Shown: positions 45,111 to 57,694, numbered from the stretch's first letter. The stretch: DNA of 64,000 nt from Sarcomyxa edulis (GCA_009761415.1 QUOL01000009.1:1594485-1658484); one strand, 5' to 3'. The notes: generated by a model not told the origin, from the sequence alone. Made by a program: numbers and translations.

Positions 45111-47408
45111 AGTAATCCTGAAGTGAGTAGATCCCCGATTATTATACTTACCAGAATTGCTCAGAATTGCGAAACCCAGGGTATTCAATTTTTGACTCAA
45201 AACTGTCGTGCAGTTCCTCAAGACTGTATTGATACCGGAAGTCTTCGAAAAAGCTGTTTGATGAGAGAGATGCACCTTGAATTGTGAGTGTCATCTGTTC
45301 CTCACTCTGGCTTCCTCTAGCCTTCGTCTCTGGAGGTTTTGTGCCCAAATCGTGCAAAGGGCTTGATGCCGCCTTCAAATTGTGCGTGCCTCATCGTTTT
45401 CAGCATCTAGATGGTGGTCTCCTCCTGCAACGGTTTGGTTTCTTTCGTATATTTGTTCATTGAGGATTCTCCTCGTATCCTCGAGGATGCAGAGAAGGAC
45501 TCGTACGTGATGCTGTGAGGTAGCCTGTTGCTTTGCTCAATCGCGCGACACTCTCTGGTGAGAACCCTAGTCGTCCAAGAGCCGCGAATGTGCCGTGGAG
45601 GGTGGACCCAGTGCTATGTTGCTATTATCATTGGGATGAGATATGCGCTACCAGATAAGAGGAGGAGATGCCACTAGCATGTCTTTCGGAAATCCTCTGA
45701 CGTCGGTCCCAACGACGAGATACCCTCTGGCCACTGTTAGCAGTACTACTGTGAATAGTGCTGGGTGTGTCGAGATCTATCGGATACGTTCTTCGGGCCA
45801 GACATCCTTGTAGGATGAGTTGAATTGGAGTTGCCGATCTTGTATGGACGGTACAGAGACAGGAGCTTGAGACTCTGGTGTGCACGAATCAGTTTCAAAC
45901 GCTTCATTGGCCACTGCCGTCCCATCACCAGGAGTCGAGTCTACTATCGATTCGCGTACGCGTATTTATGCCTGGATGCAGGATCATAGACGAACGGCTG
46001 GGTCTCTACCTAAACCGAGGGTCACCCCATGATTTGGCTTCGGATTATCTAGGTAACTCTACAATACTATGTGCCCCGACGTCAAGGGTCTGACGATTAG
46101 CCATGATCTATCAGCTATATAGACAGAGTTCCAGGTAGGAATCGATGGGGCTCATGCTCGCTCACCCTCGACTCCACGGAGGGACTTCGAGATGGTTGTA
46201 TTCGACGTTGGACAATGCGACACGCTTTCTATTACAACGATAAGTCGCAATCAATGTTACTTATACTACTTACTTTTGGTTCTTCCAATAACACCCGTGG
46301 CTTTCGAATTTTATTTAATTCGCAGAAACTGCAAGCGCATCCCTTGAATGAAAATTGGAGGAACCTAATCGCTCTGTATACGCCCGAATGAGGAGTGTGC
46401 TGCAGCTGCTGCTGGAGAACTCGGGACGGTCACGCGTTACGCGACGCGATCAATGGTCACACAGCGACGCGTCTGATTTTTGAAAGTCCGCCACTTCTCC
46501 TGCTTCTTGCATGTCTCGAGCTCCTGACTGTGTAATCGACGTTGGTCAAGCCCCAGTCTACAAATATCAGTAGGTAAGTCCGACTCTTATACATGCATAA
46601 TGACCTACCCAAGTCGCTAGCTGACAAATGACATGCCAGCGATCCTGATGGTACTCTAGCGAGCCATTCCGCGCCTACCATCGTTTGGCCATCGCACACC
46701 GTTGGTCTACCTATTATATATCACAGCCAAGATACGCTTAGCGCTCAGCGGAAGTGTCGATAGTATCTGAGAGGGGTACGTTTTTATTTTACTCTCAATT
46801 AGTGACACTACTCAGTGGTTGAAACGCCGCTGATCGATAGGTCTGTGTGTTGCTCTGAGAACCACCAGAGATATCAGGTCTTCATTTATCTGGAGTCAAA
46901 GAACTCGTCACGATCACTGTTCCCACTGCAGCGGTTCAAGCCTTCTTCACCAGTGATCATGTCTATCCACGCGCAACACCGCTGTAGCTTCCCAGATCTT
47001 CGGATCAGACATCACTGAGACTACCCAGGCCACAAATGAGATACTTGCGAGACTTCTGGAGACAGCACGGAAGGCATCGATGACCAAAATTCGGCCGGGG
47101 TTTCCCAGTCACCAGTATCTTATCCTCATTCTCACCGACAACTCTGTGATATTCCTGTTATTTTGAGCATACCCACCCGTCTCAGCCTATGTGTCTCCTT
47201 TGATAACTTGTTCCCTGTGTCGACTATGATACCATGATACTTGATCCAGTTTTCTATCACGCCAAAACGGAAAGCACCCACGTGGGAGATCGCTTACCTA
47301 ATGCCTTCCAGAGGATTCCAATAAATCCCGACTAAAATTTTGTTCCCCGCTTTCTTTCGTTCCGTTTTCCAACCTTTTCGTTTCTTTCTTGATTTCTCTT
47401 TAACTCGA
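45111..47408. other. Gene-poor stretch, nothing recognised
   Basis: Only short frames are seen, without recognised motifs. The last 100 bp before 47409 are pyrimidine-rich (TTTCTTTCGTTCCG…), as is common upstream of highly expressed fungal genes such as Hsp60. Confidence 0.4.
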
Positions 47409-48282
47409 ATGCATCGCCTATCCACAACGTCGTCCAGAGCAATCCGCCGGGCAGCTGCAAAGGCTAGCAAGCCTGTGCTGGCGCGTGGAGCCCACAAAGA
47501 GATTAAGTTCTCCAACGAGGGCAGGGCCGCTATCCTCAAAGGTGTCGACGTCTTGGCTAACGCAGTCAGCGTCACTTTGGGTCCGAAAGGTGACTATATC
47601 TCTTTCACTGACTTCGAACAAGGCTGATAGTCTTCCAGGACGCAATGTTATCATCGAGCAGCCGTTCGGTGGACCCAAAATCACTAAGGGTGAATTATTT
47701 CGAATTTTCTCTCCATTACGCGTACTAAGGTGACTATCTAGATGGTGTTACTGTTGCAAAATCCATCACTCTAAAAGACAAGTTTGAGAATCTCGGTGCT
47801 CGGTAAGCAAGCTATCGCGTCTTGGTGGAAAAAAACTTCTCACCTCTTCTATAGCCTTGTCCAGGATGTCGCACAAAAGACAAACGAAACAGCCGGTGAT
47901 GGTACCACGACCGCTACCGTATTGGCCCGTGCCATATACTCTGAAGGTGTCAAAAACGTCGCTGCAGGATGCAATCCCATGGATCTTCGACGAGGTTCCC
48001 AGGCAGCCGTCGACCGTGTCATCGCTTTCCTTTCTGCCAACACTAAAACTATCACCACCACCTCCGAAATTGCACAGGTAGCCACCATCTCTGCTAACGG
48101 TGACACTCACGTCGGTCAACTCATCGCCACGGCTATGGAGAAGGTCGGAAAAGAGGGTGTCATCACGGTCAAGGAGGGACGGACCATTGACGATGAAATT
48201 GAGATTACCGAGGGTATGCGATTCGACAGAGGATATATCTCCCCCTACTTCATCACCGACGTCAAGTCGCAAAAGGTCGAAT

Positions 48283-48325
<43 letters not shown>

Positions 48326-49364
48326 TCTCCAGGACATCCTTCCCTCGCTCGAGATTGCTGCCCAGGCTCGTCGCCCACTCGTCATCATCGCCGAGGACAT
48401 CGACGGCGAGGCACTAGCTGCCTGCATCCTCAACAAGCTTCGCGGTCAACTGCAGGTCGCCGCCGTCAAGGCACCTGGCTTCGGAGACAACCGAAAATCT
48501 ATCCTCGGTGACCTGGCTATCCTTACCGGCGGAACGGTCTTCACGGACGAGCTCGACATCAAACTCGAGCGGGCAACTCAGGACATGCTGGGTTCGACTG
48601 GCTCGATGACCATCACCAAGGAGGACACCATCGTCCTCAACGGTTCCGGCTCCAAGGACGCTATCCAAGCTCGTTGCGAACAGATTCGTTCCATCGTCAA
48701 TGACCCCACGACATCCGAATTCGACAAGTCGAAGCTCCAGGAACGGTTGGCCAAGTTGAGCGGCGGTGTGGCAGTTATCAAGGTCGGTGGGTCGAGTGAA
48801 GTCGAGGTCGGAGAGAAGAAGGACCGATATGACGACGCCCTCAACGCTACTCGCGCTGCTGTGGAAGAAGGAATTCTACCAGGAGGAGGTGTCGCTCTCC
48901 TCAAAGCTAGTCTGATGCTTGCTACTACCTCCCCGGCTACCTCTACCAGTTCGCCAACGTCGCCCAACGCTAAGCCTATCCCCACTGCCAACTTTGATCA
49001 GGAACTCGGTGTGGCCATCATCCGACGGGCTCTAACTCAGCCATCGCGAACTATCCTCTCCAACGCGGGCGAGGAGGCGAGTGTCATCGTTGGAAACCTC
49101 TTGTCGACGTACGGTAGTGAGGAGAAGTTTGCATGGGGTTACGACGCGAGCAAGGGAGAGTATGTCGACATGATCAAGATGGGTATCGTTGATCCTTTGA
49201 AGGTTGTCAGGACCGCTCTTGTCGATGCGACCGGTGTTGCAAGTTTGTTGACGACTAGTGAGTGCTGCGTGGTTGACGCGCCAGAGGAGGAGAAGGCTGG
49301 TGGAGCTGGTGGTATGGGCGGAGGCATGGGAGGCATGGGAGGCATGGGTGGTATGGGATTCTAG
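47409..49364 (+). CDS. HSP60: Mitochondrial chaperonin Hsp60 (4 exons, 600 aa)
   Basis: Model: join(47409..47589,47639..47689,47742..47802,47855..49364), 1803 nt, 600 residues, three phase-consistent introns of about 50 bp near the 5' end. The N-terminus ([18 protein letters not shown]) is basic and lacks acids, a mitochondrial targeting peptide. Group I chaperonin signatures follow: [42 protein letters not shown] (nucleotide binding), the apical region, and [14 protein letters not shown] Ser/Thr/Pro-rich insert of about 20 residues ([19 protein letters not shown]) precedes NFDQELG. The C-terminus is the usual GGM repeat tail ending in F. It forms the tetradecameric ring that folds imported matrix proteins with ATP and Hsp10. 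It is the one clear housekeeping gene in the window. Confidence 0.98.
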
Positions 49365-50106
49365 ACGACGAGCGAACTTGGTGATCTGGATTAGTCGACA
49401 AAAAGTATTCTCACTGCTGCATTTCTTTACCACATCGCACTTCATCTGTTTATCATTTTTTTTTGCTTTACCTAGTCGGAGTAATCTAACGCAACACCAC
49501 CACTCAGTCACTTTCTCATTGTATCCAACTTTCTATATGTGGAAACACCTCAGGACCGTACGGCCATCGTAAGATGAAGCACTCATCAAGATCCGCACTT
49601 CTCTACTTCCCTTGCTAATGTCCCTCTGTCTCCATGTCCCGAACGCTTATCGCATGATTCAGACAACCCTTTTCACTAGTTTCACAGTCGCTTTCCGAGT
49701 TGCTCGCACTTATAGCGCTATAATCTCCGTGCTTCCCCATGTGGCTCAACATCTCTCACTATCCAGTTGCTTTCTTTCGTCGACCCTTAAGCACGTATAC
49801 AGGCCTTCGCAGGCGCCCCTCCGAGTTGCATATATTCCTGCTCATATCCCGCGCTAGCTGGAAAGCTCACTCGATTTACACAGAGTATGGTCTAAAGCTA
49901 TTGTTTCTCGTTCTCTGCGCTGACGGTGATCGTTCGGAGCACTTTCAGATCCCCAACGTTTTCCTCAGACTACCGCTATCAGACCGCACCATGATGGTCA
50001 CAAGAACGCATTATCCACGCCTCGGTGACCCTTCAATGGCTCCACCATACTATATATCGGTTTCCGTTCAATCAGTTAACACCGCAAGCATTAGATTCCA
50101 AGTACC
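49365..50106. other. Intergenic between Hsp60 and the BTB-type gene
   Basis: Contains the pyrimidine-rich Hsp60 3' flank (a T run at about 49459) and the BTB promoter region. No gene is seen. Confidence 0.4.
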
Positions 50107-51105
50107 ATGGCCGCGGTCTTGATATCCATACCGACACCTATCCCAACACTATCGACAAAATGCAAACCCGAATTACAACCTATCATCACAAGTTCGAGCC
50201 ACAACCCCAGAGCTCCCACTCCATCTCCGTCATTATCACCTCGGAGTCCATACCATCCGTCTTTCACGTCCGAAGATGCTGACATAACGCTCTGTTCCGT
50301 CGAAGGAACACTCTATCGGATGCATTCTTTCACTCTTCGAAACACCTCGGGTTTATTCAGAACAATGTTCTCTTTACCCCAACCCAATCCGCCTCCACCT
50401 GACTCTTACGAGATTCCCGTCTACGAACCGTCAACGACTCTGACGCCACTTCTCTTGCTCCTGTCCGGTCTCCCACTTCCCACTCACGTATACAAATCCT
50501 TCTCTCGCCTCTCGTCTATTTTAGACCTCGCAGAGAAATGGGATACTCCTGGACCCATCGAGATCATTCGGTCCGCTATAACATCCCCTTCTTTTTTGTC
50601 CTCGTATCCACTCGACATTTACATCATCGCCAGCCACTTCGGATGGGACACAGAGGCGAAGATTGCGTCAAAACATACGTTAACACTCCCATTGCTTTCC
50701 TCTGACGAACACCGACGTACCTTGGAACGCGCTTCGAGCAAACACAGAACACCGTTGCTGAAACTCCATCGTTCACGAATCGACGGTTTCAAATTACTTC
50801 TCGATAGTCCTGAACGCTTCGCCGCAGGAAACAGCCCCACCTCATTCCATTGCACACGGTGCACCGATACCTTACTGGATAATAGTACGTGGATTGCTCT
50901 CAAGGCTGTCATTTTTCGGGAGATGGAGCTTCGACCACTTGGGGACACGGTGGTTCGTAAGTTGGATATGGCAGAGTGGGATGAGGCAGAGGCGTGCTGG
51001 AACGCTAGATGCGTAAAAGAGAGCTGTGAGGGCCTAAATTATGATCGGGTAGCGACCATCAGGCAGATTCGAAATTGTTTAGACTTGGTACCGGAGACGA
51101 TATGA
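50107..51105 (+). CDS. BTB/POZ-type protein (single exon, 332 aa)
   Basis: Intronless frame of 332 residues. A Pro/Ser/Thr-rich N-terminal 50 residues leads to a BTB-like fold: FTSEDADITLCSVEGTLYRM followed by HSFTLRNTSGLFRTMFSLP, IPVYEPSTTLTPLLLLLSGL and the helical LDLAEKWDTPGPIEIIRSAI. A Cys pair (FHCTRCTDTLL) and conserved C-terminus (KLDMAEWDEAEACWNARC) follow. The same C-terminus survives as remnants at 9690-9772 and 39175-39290. BTB proteins commonly act as Cul3 ubiquitin-ligase adaptors or dimerising regulators; the target is unknown. A minus-strand leucine-rich frame lies convergently downstream. Confidence 0.85.
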   Translation: MAAVLISIPTPIPTLSTKCKPELQPIITSSSHNPRAPTPSPSLSPRSPYHPSFTSEDADITLCSVEGTLYRMHSFTLRNTSGLFRTMFSLPQPNPPPPDSYEIPVYEPSTTLTPLLLLLSGLPLPTHVYKSFSRLSSILDLAEKWDTPGPIEIIRSAITSPSFLSSYPLDIYIIASHFGWDTEAKIASKHTLTLPLLSSDEHRRTLERASSKHRTPLLKLHRSRIDGFKLLLDSPERFAAGNSPTSFHCTRCTDTLLDNSTWIALKAVIFREMELRPLGDTVVRKLDMAEWDEAEACWNARCVKESCEGLNYDRVATIRQIRNCLDLVPETI

Positions 51106-51393
51106 TTTTCTCTTACAGTGGGCTCATGTATTATGTGGAGAGTCAATATGCACAGACATAGATGTATGACAGGGAAAGACGAACGGCAAAACAATTCAGC
51201 TTAGAAGCCGTCCATGGAGTGCACATGCACGTCGACCTCAACCACTGACACTTTCCTGACTTTGTCGAGAGGAACGTGTCGAAAGACCACCAGTCTTCTC
51301 TAGATAACCACCAGAGCGAGATGTGAGAGAGTCGAAAGATGCGCAGCGGAAGCACCCCTTGACTCGCAACATGACCAGTGATATCCACGAGAT

Positions 51394-51852
51394 TCAAGAG
51401 TCAGACACTAGTCGACGAATGTCGCTAAGAGGTGGATCTCGATGTCGATGATAGTGTCGATATTCATGTGCAAATTGTTCGCGAGGAAAGAACGAAATGG
51501 GGATCACCAGCGCAAGAAAAGCATAGTCACCTATAAAAGTGGGTGTTTGGATAATGACGCGTGCCAGAGAAGGAGCGGTTCGGAGGAGTACTGCAGAAGG
51601 TTCGAGATAGATCGCAGGCAATGTCTTCTGTAGTGGTGAGGATTCCGAGTCTGGAGTAGCGATAGGATCGAAGCAACAACGGCAAGAGTTCTCCTCGCAC
51701 CTATGCGATAGTTTCAGAATCATCTTAGTCATAGGAAGGTACAATGGTCTGGATCGTTGATGGAGAAAGGAGAGCACCCCAGAAAGCGAGCCCTCATAAG
51801 CCACCATTTTCAGCGTGCGGAATTTGGGGGACAGTGACGGTAAACGCGCCAA
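51394..51852 (-). pseudogene. Probable F-box-type C-terminal remnant beside the BTB gene
   Basis: The minus frame LPSLSPKFRTLKMVAYEGS followed by LSGVLSFLHQRSRPLYLP resembles the PKVHVLKIDF … FITLPSLTHLEIRL region of F-box copy 5. The flank at 51225-51290 resembles 9845-9890, the 3' flank of F-box copy 1 (shared ACGTCGACCTCAA and AGGAACGTGT). No F-box motif survives upstream, so this is likely a decayed F-box gene in the same convergent layout. Confidence 0.4.
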
Positions 51853-52899
51853 TTGTACATCATTTGCGACGGAATAAGATGGGAATGAACTCCGCGCGAG
51901 AGTAGGTGCCCTGTAGAGAAAGACGGAGGAGATCCGACACTTTCACGAATATTCGGGGAAGAGATAGATCTTCAAAAGTGTTATGGGCGCGGATGGTCAC
52001 GATTGTTGTCGGATACGATCAAGCAGCCAGAGAGTGAGTGCAGTGTAAGTGCGGTGAAGATTGGGTAGTAGACTTAGTTCGAACAGCTGGTCCACTTTGC
52101 GTGTGATTATATAGACAAGATGTATGCTGAAGCTGGACCATAGCCCCAACAGTCTGACAACAATCCCTCCGATGGGCCCATACTCAGCATGGGAATCCTA
52201 TAGTGGGTCCCAAGGCGAGAACAGCAAGATGTGTCTCGAAGTAGGCCAGGGCGGGCGTCGGAGGGTCACCGTGAACGCACGATTGCACATATATAGATCT
52301 CGAAAGGATAGACGGTGAAGTTTGATTCGGGCCAACGTCGAGTTCCCCTCCAAGGCAGAAGCCGCAGGGTCCAACTTGGATAGTCAAACAGCGTTTGACC
52401 GGTGGTTCGACGGATGGAATGTCGGGGTAACCTGGGGACAAAATCGATTAGAAGGAGAATGTCAAGAAAAATGCAGGGTCATACTATACGAGGTGATATG
52501 CGATATTATTCGTGATAAACAGAGCAATCGACGGCGAGTGAGGTGGGACGCTGGGCGTGGCTGTAGCCTCGGTATGGACCAAGAACCCGATACGTGGGAC
52601 GGACTTACAACGACCTGCCATGTTGGTAACATCCTAGACTACAAGGTCCCTCACCGTACCGCCCGGACCCAAGCGTTCTGACCATGAGGTCTATCATTTT
52701 GGAGAGCAAGGGGAGCGACCGAGTCTGGCAAGTGCGAAACTAGATGTGGTTTGGTGTCGTCTCAACGTCGAAGCAACAAAACTGTGTGGAGTTCTGTCAT
52801 TCGAGGTGATCTCATATGCCAGCGAGAAATTGGATATGCGATGAGGGAATGATAAATGGGGGAAAGGGAGAACGATCTACGCGATCAAACGGCATGCCG
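51853..52899. other. Gene-poor stretch, nothing recognised
   Basis: Only short frames; none has a recognised motif or a copy elsewhere in the window. Confidence 0.35.
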
Positions 52900-54100
52900 C
52901 TCGCCCGAGGGTCTGAGCTTCAGAGTTTCAGCCTTTGGAGTTGACGGCGGATTTGGGCCCAAATCGAAGATTGAGAGAAAAACCAGCGATGGGCGCATTT
53001 AGATCTGCAGTGGGGGACAAGCTTGATGAAACCCGAAAATACGAAGAATGACAAGCGCTGCAAGGCCACCGAGTGAGAGATTCTAGTTGTCGAAGTCGTA
53101 GATCAGGAGGCAGATGAAAGGCACGCGATGAAGAAGGACGTTGATCGCTGGGTTTGGCATGGCGCTCGACATTTGTTGGAGAGATTGGGGAGTGTTCATC
53201 AACGTTTGGAGCTGTCTCAAGGTGAGTACTCGCTTTCAGGGTAGGGGCAAGGTACGCACCATATTCGGATCGTTGACATCGAGTCCCATGTCTACCGAGG
53301 GGTTCAGACCAGCCGTCGCGCCGTGATCTACGCCCTATCCAGTAGAGTCAATGGCTCGTCTGGGTTCTGGTCGGTTTGCATCATTGGAAGTTGTTGGGGA
53401 GTATGTAGCAGGCGAGGGACGAAAGGCCACGAGAGACACCTTTTTCCTCTTGAATGGTATGTGCGGATTGGATCTTGTACCAGGTCTTCATCCTGCAGAT
53501 GCTGTTAGTCGTGCTCAGTAATCGTCGTATTTCGTACCTTTAGCACTCGACCTGTTGCCATGAAGCATCAGCATCTACACAACCTAGTTGTCCCTCGTAA
53601 CAAGGCTTCTCACCAGAGTACATGAGTCGCTGACTTCGAACTAGAGCAGACTATTGTTGCAAACTCAGACGTCGAAGACAGTCTTGTCTTCAGATTCAAT
53701 CCACTGGGTTCTATGCGAGACTGTAAGTAAACTGTGGGTACTCGGAAACTAGATATGTACCATTGACGTTGACTTGGATTTCTGATGTAGTCGAATCGTC
53801 GGATCATGATGGTCGAAAGCAGGAGCAGCCACCCCCTTATCCGTCGGTGACTTGCTTGTCTTGCTCACTGTCACGAACGACCTGGAACTACTGCTCGATT
53901 GCCCATGTTCTGTCCAAGTTCTTCTGACGACGTCTTGCTTTCGACCTGTCGTTCATCGATCCTCAAATTCCCTCTGATTTTAAGAGGACTGGTCGATCGA
54001 TCCGATTTCTTGCCCACTCTTTCTCTTTTCATTGTTCTGCGATTTTTCACTGACTCGAGCTCAATGACTACAATTGTTCTGAGCGTTAGTGTGTTTCCCA
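52900..54100 (-). pseudogene. Coding-like exons of an unrecognised gene
   Basis: The minus strand shows pieces that splice in phase: TTSEIQVNVN and then VSHRTQWIESEDKTVFDV across an intron at about 53718-53760; DEDLVQDPIRTYHSRGK at about 53446-53496; and DHGATAGLNPSVDMGLDVN leading across a GTGCGT donor near 53260 to LQTLMNTPQSLQQMSSAMP at about 53165-53221. Stop codons prevent one continuous model (a TGA lies just upstream of the first piece and another after KTVFDV). I do not recognise the family; it is a decayed gene or one whose splicing I could not solve. Confidence 0.35.
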
Positions 54101-55179
54101 TATCACTACTAAATTACCTTGCTCGTACACTGCCAGTCTCCCTCCTCAATAACCTCGCGCGATCTACTACTCCAGAGCAGCCCACTCCCCGCTGTTGCGC
54201 AACGCTGCTGCACAACGCTGCTCCCAGTCACAATGCCCAATTACGGGGAACTCGGATTCCATGACAATTCAGATTGTTCACAAGATGTGGAACAGAAAAC
54301 ATCAACTGGCCAGCGACGACGAGCGGTGTGAAATGTTGTGCAGAGTATCGGGGTTTTTCAGGAATGGGTGTGCACGACGGTGAGCTCCATTACCGACTCG
54401 ATTGTCGCTCCGACCTCGAGTCTCATCCGTTCTCACCTTTCTGATCCTCTAGCCCTTCAATGGCCTGTCGACCTCACCGGCACCCTTGATCACATATAAA
54501 TTGATAGTGCGTCTAGCCTGTTCTCTCTCACCTTACAAAATCAACAGGCACCTTCCAAGTCGATGATCTCTACCATTGGATGCAAGGTCCTCAATCTACA
54601 TGCCCTCACTCTTGAACATGCAGGCTCGCTATTGACAACCATTGCCCCTAAATGTGAGACCGTTTAGAGACGTCGTTGACCTGCACGCTGACTGGGAGCT
54701 CAAACATCGGAGTCTCGTCACCCGACTATCTGTTGGATGTCAAGAGGGATGCTCTTTTCTCACTGTAGCTGTATCCAGAATAATTTTGTAGGGACTGTAG
54801 TATACCAAGTACGCGCAACTGTGTACATATTGTGAGTTCCTAGATCATCTCCAGTAGTCTCGAATGTACATCCAGTTAGAGGGATCCTTCGACAAATCGA
54901 AATTCAACTTTATGGACAAAGAGTCACACTGAGTGACTCGAATTTCTTATCACTACCACCATCACCACCACCATGATTTGGAACACTCTTCAGTCCGGAA
55001 GACCTTCTTCTCTCTTCAGCAAGGTTCTTGGAGCTTGTAATGGAGATGAAATGCAATCGGGGCTTAATGTAAGTGGCTTGTCCAAAAGTAAGCATTGCAT
55101 GGTTCTGAACACCAGGCATATATTTTTTACCAGAGAGAACAAGTCCTAGGTCTTCTAATCACACTGTAGCCCGGGTCCA
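54101..55179. other. Gene-poor stretch, nothing recognised
   Basis: No supported gene. Short repeats of GTTGCGCAACGCTGCTG type lie near 54195-54220. Confidence 0.35.
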
Positions 55180-55739
55180 ATCTCTAGAACTTTGACTTGA
55201 ACGGTTGGAGGCAGAGAGGCAGCCGGCAGAGTTGGAGAGGGTACTATGGAGGAGCTTTACAAAGAGGCCATGAAACCCAATGGAACGGGTCAGGTTGTTT
55301 GCATGTTAGACCTTCCATCAGGAAGTGCTGCAGTGCACTCTAGTCTGCCTCCCAGATTCAGGTAAACTCTTTATCTGTCTGGCACTGTGTGTCTTTCAAA
55401 CTGATGAGCTTCTTGGACACTTGTAGTGCCCTGTCTTTGGAATGTGAATGCCGGATCCCACCTCTTGATTTGCTATACCAGGAGGATGGTCGCACTTTCT
55501 ACGAAGACTTCATTGACTTCTTTGTGGACCATTATGAAATCCTGCATGGTGATGAGCTGGTGGATTGCATCAGCTGTTATTTGATGTACGTACACCACAT
55601 AAGAAATCTCTTTCTTCATACAGCTATTGACAAATATCACAACAGAGATCTTGGATCAAATTGTCCGTGGCGTTGGTATACTACGCTGTCCGAGCCCAAC
55701 CTTCAGACCATTTGAAGGGTGAGATGGACCATGTCAATC

Positions 55740-56278
55740 CGACCGACTTGAAGAACAAATTGGGCCAACACATTCGAGATGATTATCCTGATATGCTTCT
55801 GTATCCCGACGCCCAAAAACGCGCCCAAGCCGAAATCGATACAGTTGTTGGGAAAAACAGGCTCCCTGACTTTGAGGATCGAAATTTGCTTCGGTATTTC
55901 GAATGTGTCCTCTCTGAGGTCCTCAGATGGAATCCTGCAGTGCCTCTGGGTGTAATAGGTTCCACATTGGTTGATGGAAGACTGCGACATGGGAGCCTAC
56001 CATATTTCCGCAGGTGTGACAATACTTGCAAATCAATGGTAATATCTGCAGTCTATCATCACCAGCTTAGATGTTTATTCAACGGAATTAGGACTATTTT
56101 ACACGACGAGAAATTATATCCAGACCCATTCAACTTCGTTCTAGAGCGATTCATGCAGAGACAAGATGGACAACAGCTGAAGAACCCTAGTATTATTACC
56201 AACACAGAAAACCACACCAATATCCCCAACACAGTCGGCCAAAAACAACTGGAAGGAATTGGAATTTCAAAATTCTGA
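55740..56278 (+). pseudogene. Broken cytochrome P450
   Basis: The frame holds MLLYPDAQKRAQAEIDTVVG, LPDFEDRNLLRYFECVLSE, then EVLRWNPAVPLGV, which is the P450 K-helix (ExxR, here EVLR) and its surroundings. A frameshift at about 55972-55980 moves the continuation (DMGAYHISAGVTILANQW) to another frame. An intron of about 55 bp (GTAATATC…GGAATTAG) leads to ILHDEKLYPDPFNFVLERF. The haem-binding loop with the cysteine ligand is missing; the frame instead ends in unrelated sequence (…LEGIGISKF). Traces may continue upstream to about 55180, but I cannot place them. It cannot encode a working monooxygenase. Confidence 0.8.
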
Positions 56279-57394
56279 AGAGACAGTTTTGTAGCCAGGG
56301 TTCGAAATAGTATATCCCATGGATAGGATTACATAATCAGACCCTCTCTATGTCCGTACGAAGGGACACAGTAAGGGGTGTTTTGGACCGAGAAATCGGG
56401 CACTTGGCAACTTGGGAGCTGAATTAGTACCCTTGCCCCTCGTCCCCTCCCTTAGCAAAGTACCTAGCCTTGATCAGGGTACTTCAGAGAGTATATGACT
56501 AAATTCTGGAAGTTTTCCCCACATTATTGCTTGTGTAATGGGTCATTCACTGAAAAAGCCAAAATCTGACACTAAATTGCCTGTAGAAATAGGTAGAGTC
56601 AAGATTAAAAAAATTCCTTCAGTTATAATGACCCCCCATATTGTAGCTCCATATAGATACCAACATCGTGATATTCCGTGAGGTATTGAGGTCAAACGGT
56701 GGCCTTGAACTGTTAGGAGCCACTCTAATGGGTGGGAAATTTGACAATGCCCCATTGTCCGGCTTGGAAAGTTTCAAGCTACGCCTGGCTACGCCCGTAT
56801 GCAATATGTCAAAAAAGTTATACCATTATGAGCGTATGCTTCTTGGCTTCCGGAAAATGCAAAAATCTGATGTGTATGTGTTTGCCTTTGTTTGGTTTCA
56901 GCCACAAACATCCAGAGGTGTCAGAAATCTGATTTGGCTGAAAGAACAGGCTACGCCTGGGTACGCCTTGCTATATACCCACTTTTTTTTGAAATGAGGG
57001 TTGGCGTACATGGTCAGGTGACCCGTCCCAAGAGTCCATTCATAAAAATATATATAAGGCGTAGCCTATACCCTATCCTTCTGATCCTGGAATAGGGTAC
57101 CCTATTCCATCTTTTTTGGCCTAATTGGGCCTAATTTGGCAAAAAATCTGTGGAATAGGGCGTTATTTAGCCCCCTATTCCAACACACGAGTGATTTCTT
57201 GGAAAAGGGGAATTGAAATTCCCTATTCCATCAGATGTGTTCTGTCTCAAGATATGTACATTCTATATATGCCAACTCTCACACATATAGACTCAAAACT
57301 GCACCTACACTCTATCACTCTTGTAGAAACCAATCTCTACTCCATCTATCTTGGCTTCATATATCTGCTCAGTCTCACACATATAGACTTGGTT
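56279..57394. repeat. Subtelomeric AT-rich repeat, proximal copy
   Basis: Positions 56720-57000 match 62271-62530 with many changes: a gene-like stretch with GCTACGCC repeats, AAGTTATACCA against ATTTTATACCAG, CGTATGCTTCTTGGCTT against CGTATACGTCTTGGCTT, and CCAGCCACGAAGATTCAG-type sequence. Copies of CTACGCC and TACGCC recur at several places. Between 57070 and 57250 CTATTCCA/TGGAATAG inverted pairs are frequent, and TCTCACACATATAGACT occurs at 57278 and 57373. No real gene is seen. Confidence 0.6.
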
Positions 57395-57694
57395 CTAATG
57401 AAATCCTAATGGAATAGGATGAGGCTCAGACGTTGGTAGAGACAACGACTGATATTAAACTGTACCTAATGGAATAGGATGAGGCTAGGTACAGTCAGTA
57501 TAGGACTTAGTATAGTAAGGACTGTGTAACATACCTCAGACGTTGGTAGAGACAACGACTGAGGAAAGAGAAATACTAAACGAGAGTTTTCTATCCTACA
57601 GGTGATCGTGGGAAAAATAATTCGAGGTGCCAGAACTTTATTTCCCACGCTTCAAAGAGATGCGAGGTGCTCCAAATATGGACTCAACTTTATT
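57395..57694 (-). repeat. 3' LTR-like region of the copia element
   Basis: Its outer 76 bp are identical to 62195-62270. It contains an internal duplication: TAATGGAATAGGATGAGGCT at 57408 and 57467, and CAGACGTTGGTAGAGACAAC at 57427 and 57538. The LTR boundaries are uncertain because I do not see clear TG…CA ends. Confidence 0.6.

Noticed and set aside
55389..55715. 108-codon plus frame upstream of the P450 relic
   Set aside because: Protein-like in places, but I could not match it to P450 or any other family, and it is not in phase with the P450 piece.
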